This document shows positions 15,357-24,413 of a stretch of DNA of 42,757 bases, one piece after another. The notes beneath the pieces were generated by a model. That model was given only the letters and a program-made list of their open reading frames with translations, ran no database searches and was not told where the DNA came from. Position 1 is the stretch's first letter. Each line of letters opens with the position of its first letter. This DNA comes from CAYPUT01 sp046541715. Lineage in GTDB: Bacteria; Spirochaetota; Spirochaetia; DSM-27196; PWMO01. The position numbers were made by a program, and so were the translations under genes. Location: NCBI GenBank assembly GCA_046541715.1, contig JBKHCS010000012.1:1-42757 (forward strand), read 5' to 3'.

Positions 15357-16358
15357 CTAGAGCGTTAGCTCCGGAGGGGCGGTACCTTCGTAGATCAGTT
15401 CCAGCACCCGCTCGAGGTCGTCCATCGAATAGTAGTCGATCTGGATCTGACCCCTGTGGTTGTCCCCCCGGACATACACGTTCGTTCCCAAAAAATCGCG
15501 CAACTGATCGTTGATTTGCTGAATCTCGACGGGGCGGGGGTCCTTCTTGGGGTCCGCGCCGCTACCGGTCCCTTCTTTCGCGTCGCCGGTTCCCGCGTTC
15601 GATCCACCGTCCCCAGCGGAGGGCGTGGTCTTCCGGGGTTTCGCGAGGGCTTCCGCCTCTCGTACCGAAAGACCCTCGGCTTCTATCTTCCGGGCGAGCT
15701 TCCGCTGCGCCGCCTCGCCGTGGAGGGAAAGGACGGCCCGGGCGTGCCCCGCCGACAGGGTCCCCTCTTCGACCAGCTCGCTAATATCCTCCGGAAGCTT
15801 CAACAGCCGGATGCTGTTTGCGATGGCGGTCCGGCTTACGCCGAGACGCTGTGCGAGCTCTTCCTGGGTCCACCCGTGCTCCTTGATCAGCCCGGCGAAG
15901 GCCTGGGCCTCCTCGATGGGGTTCAGATCCTCCCGTTGCAGGTTCTCGATCAGGGCAATCTCGAGCTTCTCGGACTGGGTGAACGTGCGTATCAGAACGG
16001 GAAGCTCGGTAAGCCCGGCGAGCCCCGCCGCTCGATACCGCCGCTCCCCGGCGACAATCTGGTAGCTGCCGTCCTTTTCCGCCTCGACGACGATGGGCTG
16101 AATGACGCCCTTTTCCCGGATCGACGCCGCGAGCTCCTCGAGGGTGTCTTGGGAAAAGCGCTTCCGGGGCTGGTCGGGATTCGGCCGGATCCTTTCCCGG
16201 GGGAGGGTCACAATGCCTTCCTTCGGCTCGCCTTCCCCTCCTGCCGCTCCGGAGGGGGCACCCTCGACCGTGGTGTCGGCCGTGGTTTCGGCCGTGGTGT
16301 CCTCCGCCGGCCCTCCGAGAAGGGCGTCGATACCCTTACCGAGTCTTCGCTTGCTCAC
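15357..16358 (-). CDS. parB: chromosome-partitioning protein ParB
   Basis: ParB is the CTPase clamp that loads at parS and spreads to organise origin segregation. The 333-residue product has an N-terminal ParA-stimulating KRRLGKGIDALLGG motif (3-16), a low-complexity Thr/Glu/Gly linker (17-47), the CTP-binding PNPDQPRK and GERRYRA (104-110) motifs, ENLQREDLNPIEEA, the helix-turn-helix TQEELAQRLGVSRTAI, a Gly/Asp/Lys-rich linker, and a C-terminal dimerisation domain. Its ATG lies 23 bp before the parA stop, so the genes overlap. Two parS sites are present at 18.9 and 19.75 kb. Confidence 0.97.
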   Translation of the reverse strand: MSKRRLGKGIDALLGGPAEDTTAETTADTTVEGAPSGAAGGEGEPKEGIVTLPRERIRPNPDQPRKRFSQDTLEELAASIREKGVIQPIVVEAEKDGSYQIVAGERRYRAAGLAGLTELPVLIRTFTQSEKLEIALIENLQREDLNPIEEAQAFAGLIKEHGWTQEELAQRLGVSRTAIANSIRLLKLPEDISELVEEGTLSAGHARAVLSLHGEAAQRKLARKIEAEGLSVREAEALAKPRKTTPSAGDGGSNAGTGDAKEGTGSGADPKKDPRPVEIQQINDQLRDFLGTNVYVRGDNHRGQIQIDYYSMDDLERVLELIYEGTAPPELTL

Positions 16359-17127
16359 GCTGCAGCACCTCCTCGGCGAGTTTCGCGTAGCTCTTGGCGC
16401 CGGCGCATTCCGGATCGTAGCTATGGATCGGCACGCCGTGGGAAGGAGCTTCGGAGAGCCGGACGTTCCGGGGGATGATGGTCTGGAAGACCCGGCGGCC
16501 GAAGTAGCTGATGACCTCTTGAACCACGTCCTGGGCGAGGCGGGTCCGGGAATCGTACATGGTAAAGACGATCCCGAGAATCTCGAGGCCGGTGTTTACG
16601 CTCTTCTGTATCTTTTCGATGCTCTGCAACAGCTGAGTAAGGCCCTCGAGGGCGAAGTATTCGCACTGCAGAGGAATCAGTACCTTGTCGGCGGCAGCTA
16701 ATCCGTTGACCGTCAATAGCCCGAGGGAAGGGGGGCTGTCGATCAACAGGTAGTCGTAAGAATCGCGGAGGGGACGAAGGGCCTCTTTGAGAAAGTACTC
16801 CCGGCCGTCGGCTTCTACGAGCTCGACGGTCGCGCCGGAGAGGTCGATCGTCGACGGAAGAATGTCGAGCCCAGGGATGTCGGTGGATCCGATAACCGAC
16901 TTCGGATCGACTTGTCCCATCAACACCTCGTAGATGCCGATCTCGGCGTTTCGATGGCCCACGCTGCTCGAGAGATTCCCCTGGGGATCAAAATCGACCA
17001 AGAGAACCTTCCTCCCGGCAAGCGCCAGGTATGCTCCGAGATTGACGGCGGTGGTGGTTTTTCCGACCCCTCCTTTCTGATTCGCAAAGACAACGACTTC
17101 TCCCATCGCAGCCGCGAGTATAGCCAT
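16336..17127 (-). CDS. parA: chromosome-partitioning ATPase ParA (Soj)
   Basis: ParA is the DNA-binding ATPase that forms the gradient used to move ParB-parS complexes. The 263-residue product has the deviant Walker A KGGVGKTTT, the Walker A' DFDPQGN, and Walker B LLIDSPPSLG. It lacks the N-terminal helix-turn-helix of plasmid type Ia ParA, as expected for the chromosomal form. Two starts are possible: ATG 17127 (MAILAAAMGE) and ATG 17106 (MGEVVVFANQ), the second giving the more typical Soj N-terminus. Neither has a good Shine-Dalgarno. It is divergent from the adenosine deaminase gene. Confidence 0.97.
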   Translation of the reverse strand: MAILAAAMGEVVVFANQKGGVGKTTTAVNLGAYLALAGRKVLLVDFDPQGNLSSSVGHRNAEIGIYEVLMGQVDPKSVIGSTDIPGLDILPSTIDLSGATVELVEADGREYFLKEALRPLRDSYDYLLIDSPPSLGLLTVNGLAAADKVLIPLQCEYFALEGLTQLLQSIEKIQKSVNTGLEILGIVFTMYDSRTRLAQDVVQEVISYFGRRVFQTIIPRNVRLSEAPSHGVPIHSYDPECAGAKSYAKLAEEVLQREQAKTR

Positions 17128-17265
17128 TTCACTACAGATAATCGATAGACTGGTCGAAAATCCTACTAGAGTTGTGGTTTGGCCGTACTACATTGAAAAA
17201 CGTCGGGAATATGTTAGGTTTATATGAATGAGACCCGGACCGTGAACCCGCAAGAAGGGCAGTTA

Positions 17266-18354
17266 ATGCATAAAAAGTCGTCGACCAGCCATGCGCAGTC
17301 CCAGCAAGCTCTTTCCGCCTTCTTGCGCGATTTTCCCAAGACCGAAATTCACCTCCATATCGAAGGCCTGGTGACGTCGAACTCCATCTGGGCGCTCATC
17401 GAGAAGCACAATCTCGACCTCGGCATATCTTCGAAAGAGGAGCTCGAACAGCGGTTCAAGATCCGGAGTCTCACCGAGTTTATCGATCTCTTCATCAACA
17501 TCATCCAAGCCTGCTTCCTTGAAGAGCAGGATCTGGCCTATCTGGTGGATGACGCAGAAGCCTATCTTCTCGAGAACAATGTCCGGTACGCCGAGATCTT
17601 TGTCGCCCCGACAAAGCTTCTGCAGAACGGCATAGACTTCAGCCAATTGATCGACCGTCTCGACAAGGGTGCCAATCGGATCGCCAAGAAGGGCATTACC
17701 GTCCGATACATCGTCGACGTCTCCCGGGGATTCGGCGTCGAGAACGCGATGCGGAACCTCGAGCTTACGCTAAAGCACCGGAAGGATTCGGTAATAGGCC
17801 TCGGACTCGGCGGTGCCGAACAGGCAGGCCCCGCCCGGGAGTATCAACCGGTATTCGCCCGGGCCCGGGAAGCGGGTTTGCACGTTGTCGCCCACGCCGG
17901 GGAAGACGTCGGCCCCGAATCAATTTGGGAAACCGTCAAGCTTCTCGAGGTCGAGCGCATAGGTCATGGAACGAGCGCCATCCTCGACAGGGGGCTGATG
18001 CGCCACATCCGGGACCGCCAGATTCCTCTGGAGATCTGCCCCACAAGCAACCTCTACACGCGGAAGTACGCCACAACGCTCAAGGATCACCCGATCCGGC
18101 CCTTCTTCGATTTTGGGATCTTTGTGACGGTCAACACCGACGACCCGACCCTCTTCGGAGTAAGCCTCTACGAAGAGTACGAGCGCCTCATCGACGCCGA
18201 GGTCTTTTCCCTGCCGGAGATCGTTCAGATCATTCGAAACGGGATATTCGCCACCTTCCTTTCGGAGGCGGAAAAAAAGAAACTCTGGGCGGAGGGCCAG
18301 AAGTACATCAAAGGCAGTCCCTACGCCGAGCTACTCTCCGAGATTTCCGGATAG
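17266..18354 (+). CDS. adenosine deaminase
   Basis: The 362-residue metal-dependent amidohydrolase deaminates adenosine to inosine, or adenine if it belongs to the adenine-deaminase branch. The metal and catalytic residues are in TEIHLHIEGL (two His), HVVAHAGED (His and catalytic Glu), ERIGHGTS (His) and VNTDDPTLFG (Asp pair). I prefer ATG 17266, which has AAGGG 7 nt upstream; an in-frame ATG at 17224 would add 14 residues with a weaker signal. The last 34 bp overlap the convergent IMPACT gene. It links functionally to deoD in purine salvage. Confidence 0.9.
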   Translation: MHKKSSTSHAQSQQALSAFLRDFPKTEIHLHIEGLVTSNSIWALIEKHNLDLGISSKEELEQRFKIRSLTEFIDLFINIIQACFLEEQDLAYLVDDAEAYLLENNVRYAEIFVAPTKLLQNGIDFSQLIDRLDKGANRIAKKGITVRYIVDVSRGFGVENAMRNLELTLKHRKDSVIGLGLGGAEQAGPAREYQPVFARAREAGLHVVAHAGEDVGPESIWETVKLLEVERIGHGTSAILDRGLMRHIRDRQIPLEICPTSNLYTRKYATTLKDHPIRPFFDFGIFVTVNTDDPTLFGVSLYEEYERLIDAEVFSLPEIVQIIRNGIFATFLSEAEKKKLWAEGQKYIKGSPYAELLSEISG

Positions 18355-18932
18355 CTTCTTCCGGACGTTAGGTCCCCCACCATACGAGAAAACTCCCGTA
18401 GAGCCGCTGCAGGAAGCGTTCCGGTCACCCTAACGGCACTCCCGAAGGTTCGTTGGTCGACCGTTCCCCCAAGCTCTTCGATGAGCCGGAAGGAGGGATC
18501 GGCGTGTTCGTAGGCAATTTCAAGGGTAAACCCGAGTCGCTCGACGAGCTTTCGGGTAGAGGCTTTGGCGATCGTCTCTTTGGCTGTATCGCCGTAGGCC
18601 CGTACCAGCCCTCCGGTTCCGAGCTTTGTGCCCCCGAAATAGCGGACCACCATCACCAAACAGTGGGAGAGCCCGGCGCCGGAGATCTGATCCATAATCG
18701 GACGGCCGGCGGTGCCATGGGGCTCTCCGTCGTCGCTCTGTCCCCAGAGAAGGCTCTTCTCCGGGCCAACCGCGTAGGCGTAAGCGACGTGAGAAGCTCC
18801 GGGGTGGGACGCCCGGGTCTTGGCGATGAGCGCTTTCGCCTCCGCTTCGGTCTCGATCCGGTGGAGAAGCCCTACAAACCGGGATCCTTTAATCGTTGAC
18901 CGGCTTTCGCTGCTGGTTAGGGGCTCGTTCAT
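18321..18932 (-). CDS. IMPACT/YigZ family protein
   Basis: The 203-residue protein has an N-terminal UPF0029 (IMPACT) domain with KGSRFVGLL, SHVAYAYAV and the family signature GEPHGTAGRPIMDQI, then VVRYFGGTKLGTGGLVRAYG, and a C-terminal ferredoxin-like domain similar to the EF-G domain IV/V region. The molecular function of bacterial members is not settled; eukaryotic IMPACT regulates Gcn2. Its ATG overlaps the stop of the upstream DUF998-like gene (ATGA) and lies at the edge of a parS site, so DNA occupied by ParB covers the start region. Confidence 0.92.
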   Translation of the reverse strand: MNEPLTSSESRSTIKGSRFVGLLHRIETEAEAKALIAKTRASHPGASHVAYAYAVGPEKSLLWGQSDDGEPHGTAGRPIMDQISGAGLSHCLVMVVRYFGGTKLGTGGLVRAYGDTAKETIAKASTRKLVERLGFTLEIAYEHADPSFRLIEELGGTVDQRTFGSAVRVTGTLPAAALREFSRMVGDLTSGRSYPEISESSSA

Positions 18933-19750
18933 GTTTCACGTGAAACAGTCGCGGACCGAAGAAGGGTCGCCCCCAGGAACAACCCCAGCCAGTTTCCGGC
19001 AACCACCGTCTTCTGAGCGACAACCTGAAGGGCCCACCCCTCCGGCATTTCCCAGGAGGGCCGGGAGAAGAGCACCGCGAGATATGCCGCCGAAAGGAGA
19101 ACCATCGAGAGGTGAACCCCCCGGAGCCGCCCCGGGGGCCCGAGAAACGCAGCCGAGACCCAGAGAAGCGTCAGCGCCAAGAAGGCGGAATAGGAGACCC
19201 AGTTATGGAGGTGAAAGAGATGATCCTTCGGCGTCAGCCCGGTAAGCAGAAAGAAGACACCGGCCGGAAACCCACCGAGGTGAACCCCTGCTCTACTGAG
19301 CCGGTAGAGGAGCCCCGCCGGAGCAGCCCTCGGAAGGGCTCCGCCGAACGGAAGGCGCGCCCCGCCGGGTAGGCGCTCGGCGCCCGGATCCCGGCCCGGA
19401 GGCCGACCCGGGATCCTGCCCGTGGTGTCCGGCGGCGCGCCGGAGCCGCGCTCGCCGCCGCTCGAAAGTCGCTCGCCGCCCCCCGGATCGCCTTCTTCTA
19501 CCCGAGCGCCACCGAGAAGCCGGGCGAACCGCCAGACGGCGTAGCCGAAAGCGCCGCAAGCCCCGAGGAAGAGGAGGGCCCCGGCGAGGTTCTCCTCGCC
19601 GTCCTGGGTGACGGTCATTCCGAGGTCGCTCAGGTAGTTTCGGGTGAGTGAGTATCCGTTATCCCCGGGGTAGACGAGGCCGCTTGCCACCGCGGCCCCC
19701 AGCGCCAGCAGCAGGGCTGCCGGCAGCTTGATACCGGGGAATTGTTTCAC
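18929..19750 (-). CDS. DUF998-like multi-pass membrane protein
   Basis: The 273-residue protein has about six hydrophobic segments and the DUF998 hallmark NYLSDLGM after the first one, with PGDNGYS before it. A Gly/Arg/Pro-rich insert of roughly 55 residues splits the region between the second and third membrane segments. The start is a GTG (19750-19748) at the centre of one parS palindrome. The final residues VSRET and the stop come from a second parS palindrome. It lies between gyrA and the IMPACT gene and is cotranscribed with both. The function of DUF998 proteins is unknown; I infer none. Confidence 0.75.
   Translation of the reverse strand: MKQFPGIKLPAALLLALGAAVASGLVYPGDNGYSLTRNYLSDLGMTVTQDGEENLAGALLFLGACGAFGYAVWRFARLLGGARVEEGDPGGGERLSSGGERGSGAPPDTTGRIPGRPPGRDPGAERLPGGARLPFGGALPRAAPAGLLYRLSRAGVHLGGFPAGVFFLLTGLTPKDHLFHLHNWVSYSAFLALTLLWVSAAFLGPPGRLRGVHLSMVLLSAAYLAVLFSRPSWEMPEGWALQVVAQKTVVAGNWLGLFLGATLLRSATVSRET
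18932..18947. promoter_or_regulatory. parS site, perfect consensus
   Basis: TGTTTCACGTGAAACA is an exact match to the bacterial parS consensus bound by ParB. It overlaps the 3' end of the DUF998-like gene, encoding the last residues, and touches the ATG of the IMPACT gene. It is about 7 kb from the dnaA-dnaN region, in the same arm as parAB. Confidence 0.95.
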
Positions 19751-19758
19751 GTGAAACG
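19743..19758. promoter_or_regulatory. parS site, one mismatch
   Basis: TGTTTCACGTGAAACG matches parS at 15 of 16 positions, with the 14-bp core intact. It abuts the gyrA stop codon and contains the GTG start codon of the DUF998-like gene, 811 bp from the other parS site. Confidence 0.92.
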
Positions 19759-22218
19759 TTACTCCCCGGTCGGGGTGTCTTCTTCGTCGTCCCCGCCCCG
19801 GGCAACGCCGACCACGTAGTCCGGCCGGTCTATGTTGATAAGCCGGACACCCCCGGCTACCCGGGTCTGAATGGGTATATCCGAGACCCGGAGCTTCAGG
19901 GTGTTTCCCTGGGAGGTAATCGCCATCACCTCGTCGTCTTCCCCCACCGGGAGCACACCAATCACTTCGCCGGTGCGCTCGCCGGTTTTGTAAAGCGTCT
20001 GGCCGCGAGTGGCCCGACCGTGGGGAGTGAGCTCGCTAAACTTGCACCGCTTCCCGTAGCCGAACTCGGTCAAGAGCAGCATGGTCGCGTCGGGTTGGAC
20101 GGCGACGGCCCCGGCGAGCTCATCCTCCTTTCCGAGACGGATGCCCTGGACGCCTCGGGTCGCTCGGCCCATCTGACGAACCGTCTCCTCCTGAATCCTC
20201 AAGCCGAGGCCCCGGCGGGTAACCAGGATTACCTCGTCCTTTCCGCTGGTTAGGAGGGCCCGGATCACGGTGTCCTGGTTGTCCAGGTTGATCGCGGTAA
20301 TTCCCCGGGTTCGGGCGTTGCGGAAATCCTCGACCTTTACCTTCTTTACGACCCCCCGGGCGGTAGCCAAAAAGGCGTTGGCTTCGACGGTAAAGTCTCG
20401 AATGGCGAGGGCGGCTTTGATCGACTCATCGGTCGAAACGGCCAGAAGTCCCCGGAGGTGCTGCCCCTTCGCCTGCCGGGAGACCTCGGGAAGCTCGTGG
20501 ACCTTCAAGAAGTAGGCCTTCCCCTCGCTCGTCAGGAACAGAATATGGTCATGGGTCGATCCGATAAACAGATGCTCGACGAAGTCGTCCTCCCGGAGGT
20601 TCGACGAGGAAGAACCCTTTCCCCCCCGGCCTTGGATCCGGTAGGAGCTGGTAGCGATCCGCTTGGCGTATCCCCGGTGGGAGATTACCACGACCATGTC
20701 CTCTTTCTGGATCAGGTCTTCGATATCGATAGCCTCGATCTCTTCCGGAATAATCTCGGTCCGGCGCCCGTCTCCAAAGCGGTCGGCAATATCCGACGTC
20801 TCGTCCTTGATAACCTGCCGGAGCTTCTCGTCGCTCGCTAGGAGCGCCTTGAGCTCGGCGATCAGCTTCCGGACCTCTTCTAACTCCTCGATAATCTTTT
20901 GGGTTTCGAGGCTCGTGAGCTTCTGGAGGCGCATATCGAGGATGGCCTGCGCCTGGACCTCGCTCAGCTTGAAGCGCTCCATCAACCCGGTTCGGGCGGC
21001 GTCGACATCCTTGGACGCCTTTATCAGGGCGATCACCTCGTCGATGTTGTCAAGGGCGATCTTGAGCCCTTCGAGAATGTGGGCCCGCTCTTCGGCCTTC
21101 CGGAGATCGTAATTGGTCCGCCGGACGATAACCTCGTAACGGTGGTCGATAAAAGCCTGAAGGATTTGTCGAAGCCCCAGGGTCTGCGGTCTGCCGTTAA
21201 CCAGGGCCAAGGCGTTTACGTTAAAGCTTATCTGTAGCTGCGTGTGGCTGAAGAGCTGATTCAGGACGATCTTTGGGCTCGCCCCTTTCTTCAGCTCGAT
21301 AATCGCCCTCATGCCGTTCCGGTCCGATTCGTCCCGGAGATCGCTGATTCCGTCGATCTTTCGATCCCGGACCAGGTCGGCGATCCGGGCGATTAACGCC
21401 GCCTTGTTCACCTGGTAGGGCATCTCGGTAATCACGATAACATCCCGGCCACCCCGGCCTGTCTCGATCGCGAAGCGCGCCCGGAGGACTATACGCCCCC
21501 GGCCTGTCTCGTAAGCCTCCCGAATCCCCCGGGTACCGTAGATAATCCCGCCGGTGGGAAAGTCCGGGCCGTGGATATACTTCATCAAGTCCCGGGACTC
21601 GAGCTCGGGATCGTCTATCAAGGCGGATACGGCCCGGGCTATTTCCCCCAGGTTGTGGGGGGCCATGTTCGTCGCCATCCCGACGGCGATCCCGTTGGCG
21701 CCGTTTGCCAACAGAAAGGGGAAGGCCGCCGGAAGAACCGACGGTTCGGTCATCGTGTCGTCGTAGTTGTTCGCGAAGTCGACGGTCTCTTTCCGGATAT
21801 CCCGGAGCATCTCCTCGGCAATCTTGGTAAGGCGCGCCTCGGTGTACCGCATGGCCGCCGGCGGGTCGTTGTCCACCGAACCGAAGTTGCCCTGTCCGTC
21901 GACCGCCTTGTAGCGCATCGAGAAATCCTGAGCCAGACGCACCAAGGCGTCGTAGATGCTCTGGTCGCCGTGGGGATGGAACTTACCTAAGACGTCTCCC
22001 ACGATCCGGCCACACTTCTTAAAGGGCCGGTCGGACCGGAGGCCCATCTCGTTCATCGCGTAGAGAATCCGCCGGTGAACCGGCTTCAGCCCGTCCCGGA
22101 TATCCGGGAGGGCCCGGCTGACGATGACGGACATCGCGTAGTTCAGGTAGGAGGTGCGAACCTCGTCTTCTATGGCTACGGGAATGACCCGGCCCGTTCT
22201 CTCTTCTTGATCGGACAC
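19759..22218 (-). CDS. gyrA: DNA gyrase subunit A
   Basis: GyrA provides the DNA-breaking Tyr of gyrase. The 819-residue product has the catalytic Tyr125 in AAMRYTEARL, the HPHGDQSIYD quinolone-determining segment (81-90), and a six-bladed C-terminal beta-pinwheel beginning with a GyrA-box variant QGRGGKG, which distinguishes it from ParC. At the position equivalent to E. coli Ser83 it has Gln86, while Asp90 (Asp87 in E. coli) is kept. ATG 22218 lies 15 bp after the gyrB stop, and a parS site directly follows its stop. Confidence 0.97.
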   Translation of the reverse strand: MSDQEERTGRVIPVAIEDEVRTSYLNYAMSVIVSRALPDIRDGLKPVHRRILYAMNEMGLRSDRPFKKCGRIVGDVLGKFHPHGDQSIYDALVRLAQDFSMRYKAVDGQGNFGSVDNDPPAAMRYTEARLTKIAEEMLRDIRKETVDFANNYDDTMTEPSVLPAAFPFLLANGANGIAVGMATNMAPHNLGEIARAVSALIDDPELESRDLMKYIHGPDFPTGGIIYGTRGIREAYETGRGRIVLRARFAIETGRGGRDVIVITEMPYQVNKAALIARIADLVRDRKIDGISDLRDESDRNGMRAIIELKKGASPKIVLNQLFSHTQLQISFNVNALALVNGRPQTLGLRQILQAFIDHRYEVIVRRTNYDLRKAEERAHILEGLKIALDNIDEVIALIKASKDVDAARTGLMERFKLSEVQAQAILDMRLQKLTSLETQKIIEELEEVRKLIAELKALLASDEKLRQVIKDETSDIADRFGDGRRTEIIPEEIEAIDIEDLIQKEDMVVVISHRGYAKRIATSSYRIQGRGGKGSSSSNLREDDFVEHLFIGSTHDHILFLTSEGKAYFLKVHELPEVSRQAKGQHLRGLLAVSTDESIKAALAIRDFTVEANAFLATARGVVKKVKVEDFRNARTRGITAINLDNQDTVIRALLTSGKDEVILVTRRGLGLRIQEETVRQMGRATRGVQGIRLGKEDELAGAVAVQPDATMLLLTEFGYGKRCKFSELTPHGRATRGQTLYKTGERTGEVIGVLPVGEDDEVMAITSQGNTLKLRVSDIPIQTRVAGGVRLINIDRPDYVVGVARGGDDEEDTPTGE

Positions 22219-22233
22219 TTGCTACTCCAGGGG

Positions 22234-24162
22234 CTAAATGTCGAGGTTTGCGACGGAGAGGGCGTTCTGTTCGATAAACTCCCGACGGGGAGCAACCTGT
22301 TCGCCCATGAGGGTTGTAAAGATATCGTCCGCCTCTACCGCATCCTCGAGGCGGATCTGCATGATGTTTCGAGTTTCCGGGTTCATCGTAGTTTCCCAGA
22401 GCTGCTCCGAGTTCATCTCTCCGAGGCCTTTGTACCGTTGGATCGCCGCCTTCTCGCTCTTTCCGTCGAGACCGGCGAGAATCTTGTCCCGTTCGATCTC
22501 GTTGTAGGCGTACCACTCCTTCCGGTTTACCGAGACTTTGTAGAGGGGAGGCATCGCCAGAAAGACGTGGCCGTGCTCCAGCAGCTCGGGCATGTACCGG
22601 AAGAAGAAGGTCAAAAGCAGCGTCCGGATATGCGAGCCGTCGACGTCGGCGTCGGCCATAATAATGACCTTGTGATACCGGAGCCGCTCCAGCTCAAAGT
22701 TCGGTCCCGCTCCGGTACCCAGGGTGGTGATAATCGGCTGTAGCTTGTCGTTTGCCAGGACCTTGTCGATCCGGGTCTTCTCGACGTTCAGCATCTTCCC
22801 CCAAAGGGGAAGAATCGCCTGGAACTGCCGGTCCCGCCCCTGCTTCGCCGTACCGCCGGCGGAGTCCCCTTCGACGATGTAGACCTCCGCCTTCGAGGGG
22901 TCCTTCTCGCTGCAGTCGGCAAGCTTCCCGGGGAGTCCGGCGCTCTCGAGAAAGCTCTTTCGCCGGGTCAGCTCCCGGGCCCGCCGGGCGGCTTCCCGGG
23001 CCTTCGCCGCCATAACCGTCTTCTCCAGAATCCGGTCGACGTCCCCGGGGTTCGCATCGAAATACGCCGAGAGCGCCTCGTTGAGAAAGGATTCGACAAT
23101 CCCCTTGACCTCTGAGTTTCCGAGCTTTCCCTTGGTCTGACCCTCAAACTGAGGATCCGGAACCTTTACCGACACAATGGCGGTAAGGCCTTCCCGGACG
23201 TCGTCCCCGGTAAAGCTCTCGTCGACTCTCTTGGAGTACTTCGACTTCTTCAAGAAATCGTTCAAGGTCCGGGTTAGGGCGGACTTGAAGCCGACCAAGT
23301 GGGTCCCCCCTTCCCGGGTGTTGATGTTGTTCGCGAAGGAGAAGATGGCCTCGTTATAGCCGTCGTTGTACTCCATCGCGATTTCCATCATCACACCCTC
23401 CCGTTCCCCTTCGCAGTAGATCGGCTCCTTGTTGATGAGGGTCTTGTTCTTGTTCAAGAAGCTGACAAACTCTTTGACACCGCCGTCGAACCGGAATGAG
23501 TGGCTCTTTTCGCTCGGCCCCCGGAGGTCCGAAATGTCGATCCGGATACCTCTATTCAGAAACGCAAGCTCCCGGAGACGGGTCGAGAGCGTGTCGAAGG
23601 AGTACATCGGTTCTTCGAAGATATCCGGATCGGGATGGAACCGCGTCATCGTTCCCGTCTTGTCGGTAGTACCGATCTCTTCCACCCCACCGGTCGGAAT
23701 GCCTCGACGGTACTCCTGGGTGTAGATCTTCCCGTCGCGATAGACTTCCACCCGGCACCATTCCGATAGCGCGTTCACGACCGAGACGCCTACGCCGTGG
23801 AGCCCTCCGGAGACCTGGTAGCTCTTCTTGTCGAACTTACCTCCGGCGTGGAGGCGGGTCATCACGATCTCGAGGGCGCTCAGGCCCTCCTCCTCGTGCC
23901 GATCGACGGGAATTCCCCGGCCGTTGTCGTCCACCTGGATAACATTGTCCGGAAGAATCTGAACTCTCACCGTGTCACAGTGACCCGCGAGAGCCTCGTC
24001 GATACTGTTATCCACGACCTCGTAGACCAGATGATGGAGACCTGCGGAGCCGGTAGAACCGATATACATGCCAGGCCGTTTTCTGACGGCCTCCAGACCC
24101 TTGAGAATCTGGATATTGCTGGCGGAGTATGCTTCTGTCATTATGGACATAAGTATAGACAT
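22234..24162 (-). CDS. gyrB: DNA gyrase subunit B
   Basis: GyrB supplies the GHKL ATPase and Toprim domains of gyrase. The 642-residue product has the ATP-site motifs EVVDNSIDEALAG, DDNGRGIP and GGLHGVG, the Toprim motifs EGDSAGGTAKQ and DADVDGSHI, and the C-terminal AIQRYKGLGEMN. Three closely spaced ATGs (24162, 24150, 24141) precede the conserved ASNIQILKGLEAVRKRPGMYIGS. The Shine-Dalgarno AAAGGAAG is directly next to the first ATG, so the second may be the true start. It is divergent from dnaA across a DnaA-box-bearing intergenic region. Confidence 0.97.
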   Translation of the reverse strand: MSILMSIMTEAYSASNIQILKGLEAVRKRPGMYIGSTGSAGLHHLVYEVVDNSIDEALAGHCDTVRVQILPDNVIQVDDNGRGIPVDRHEEEGLSALEIVMTRLHAGGKFDKKSYQVSGGLHGVGVSVVNALSEWCRVEVYRDGKIYTQEYRRGIPTGGVEEIGTTDKTGTMTRFHPDPDIFEEPMYSFDTLSTRLRELAFLNRGIRIDISDLRGPSEKSHSFRFDGGVKEFVSFLNKNKTLINKEPIYCEGEREGVMMEIAMEYNDGYNEAIFSFANNINTREGGTHLVGFKSALTRTLNDFLKKSKYSKRVDESFTGDDVREGLTAIVSVKVPDPQFEGQTKGKLGNSEVKGIVESFLNEALSAYFDANPGDVDRILEKTVMAAKAREAARRARELTRRKSFLESAGLPGKLADCSEKDPSKAEVYIVEGDSAGGTAKQGRDRQFQAILPLWGKMLNVEKTRIDKVLANDKLQPIITTLGTGAGPNFELERLRYHKVIIMADADVDGSHIRTLLLTFFFRYMPELLEHGHVFLAMPPLYKVSVNRKEWYAYNEIERDKILAGLDGKSEKAAIQRYKGLGEMNSEQLWETTMNPETRNIMQIRLEDAVEADDIFTTLMGEQVAPRREFIEQNALSVANLDI

Positions 24163-24413
24163 CTTCCTTTGCCAAGTAAAGATAGAGCACCTCGCACGCC
24201 CTTCGCCATCTGTGGATAGGCTGTGGATAAAAGTAGCGTTACCTGTGCATGGATTCGTCCCCTAACACCTATATAGCCGAATTCTGTCTACTAAGCCGAA
24301 AAACTTCCTCATAACGCATTGGTGAGGGTCACCATTCGTGGTACCATACCTTCTTGTGTTCATACCCTTTTGAGGGGTTTGTTGTTAATAGATTGTGGAT
24401 AATTGGAGCTTTC
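24163..24413. other. gyrB-dnaA intergenic region with DnaA boxes
   Basis: This 251-bp region carries DnaA-box matches on the plus strand as TGTGGATAA (consensus TGTGNATAA): 24222-24230 perfect, 24394-24402 perfect and 12 bp before dnaA, and 24211-24219 with one mismatch. A weak TGTGCATGG lies at 24244-24252. It probably acts in dnaA autoregulation and as one half of a bipartite oriC with the dnaA-dnaN spacer. Strand bias of genes switches here. Confidence 0.75.
24319..24347 (+). promoter_or_regulatory. dnaA promoter with palindrome in the spacer
   Basis: TTGGTG (24319-24324), 17 bp, TACCAT (24342-24347). A perfect inverted repeat TGGTGA-GGG-TCACCA (24320-24334) overlaps the -35 and spacer, and an 8-bp palindrome TGGTACCA overlaps the -10. 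This predicts a repressor or DnaA-independent regulator of dnaA. Confidence 0.4.
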
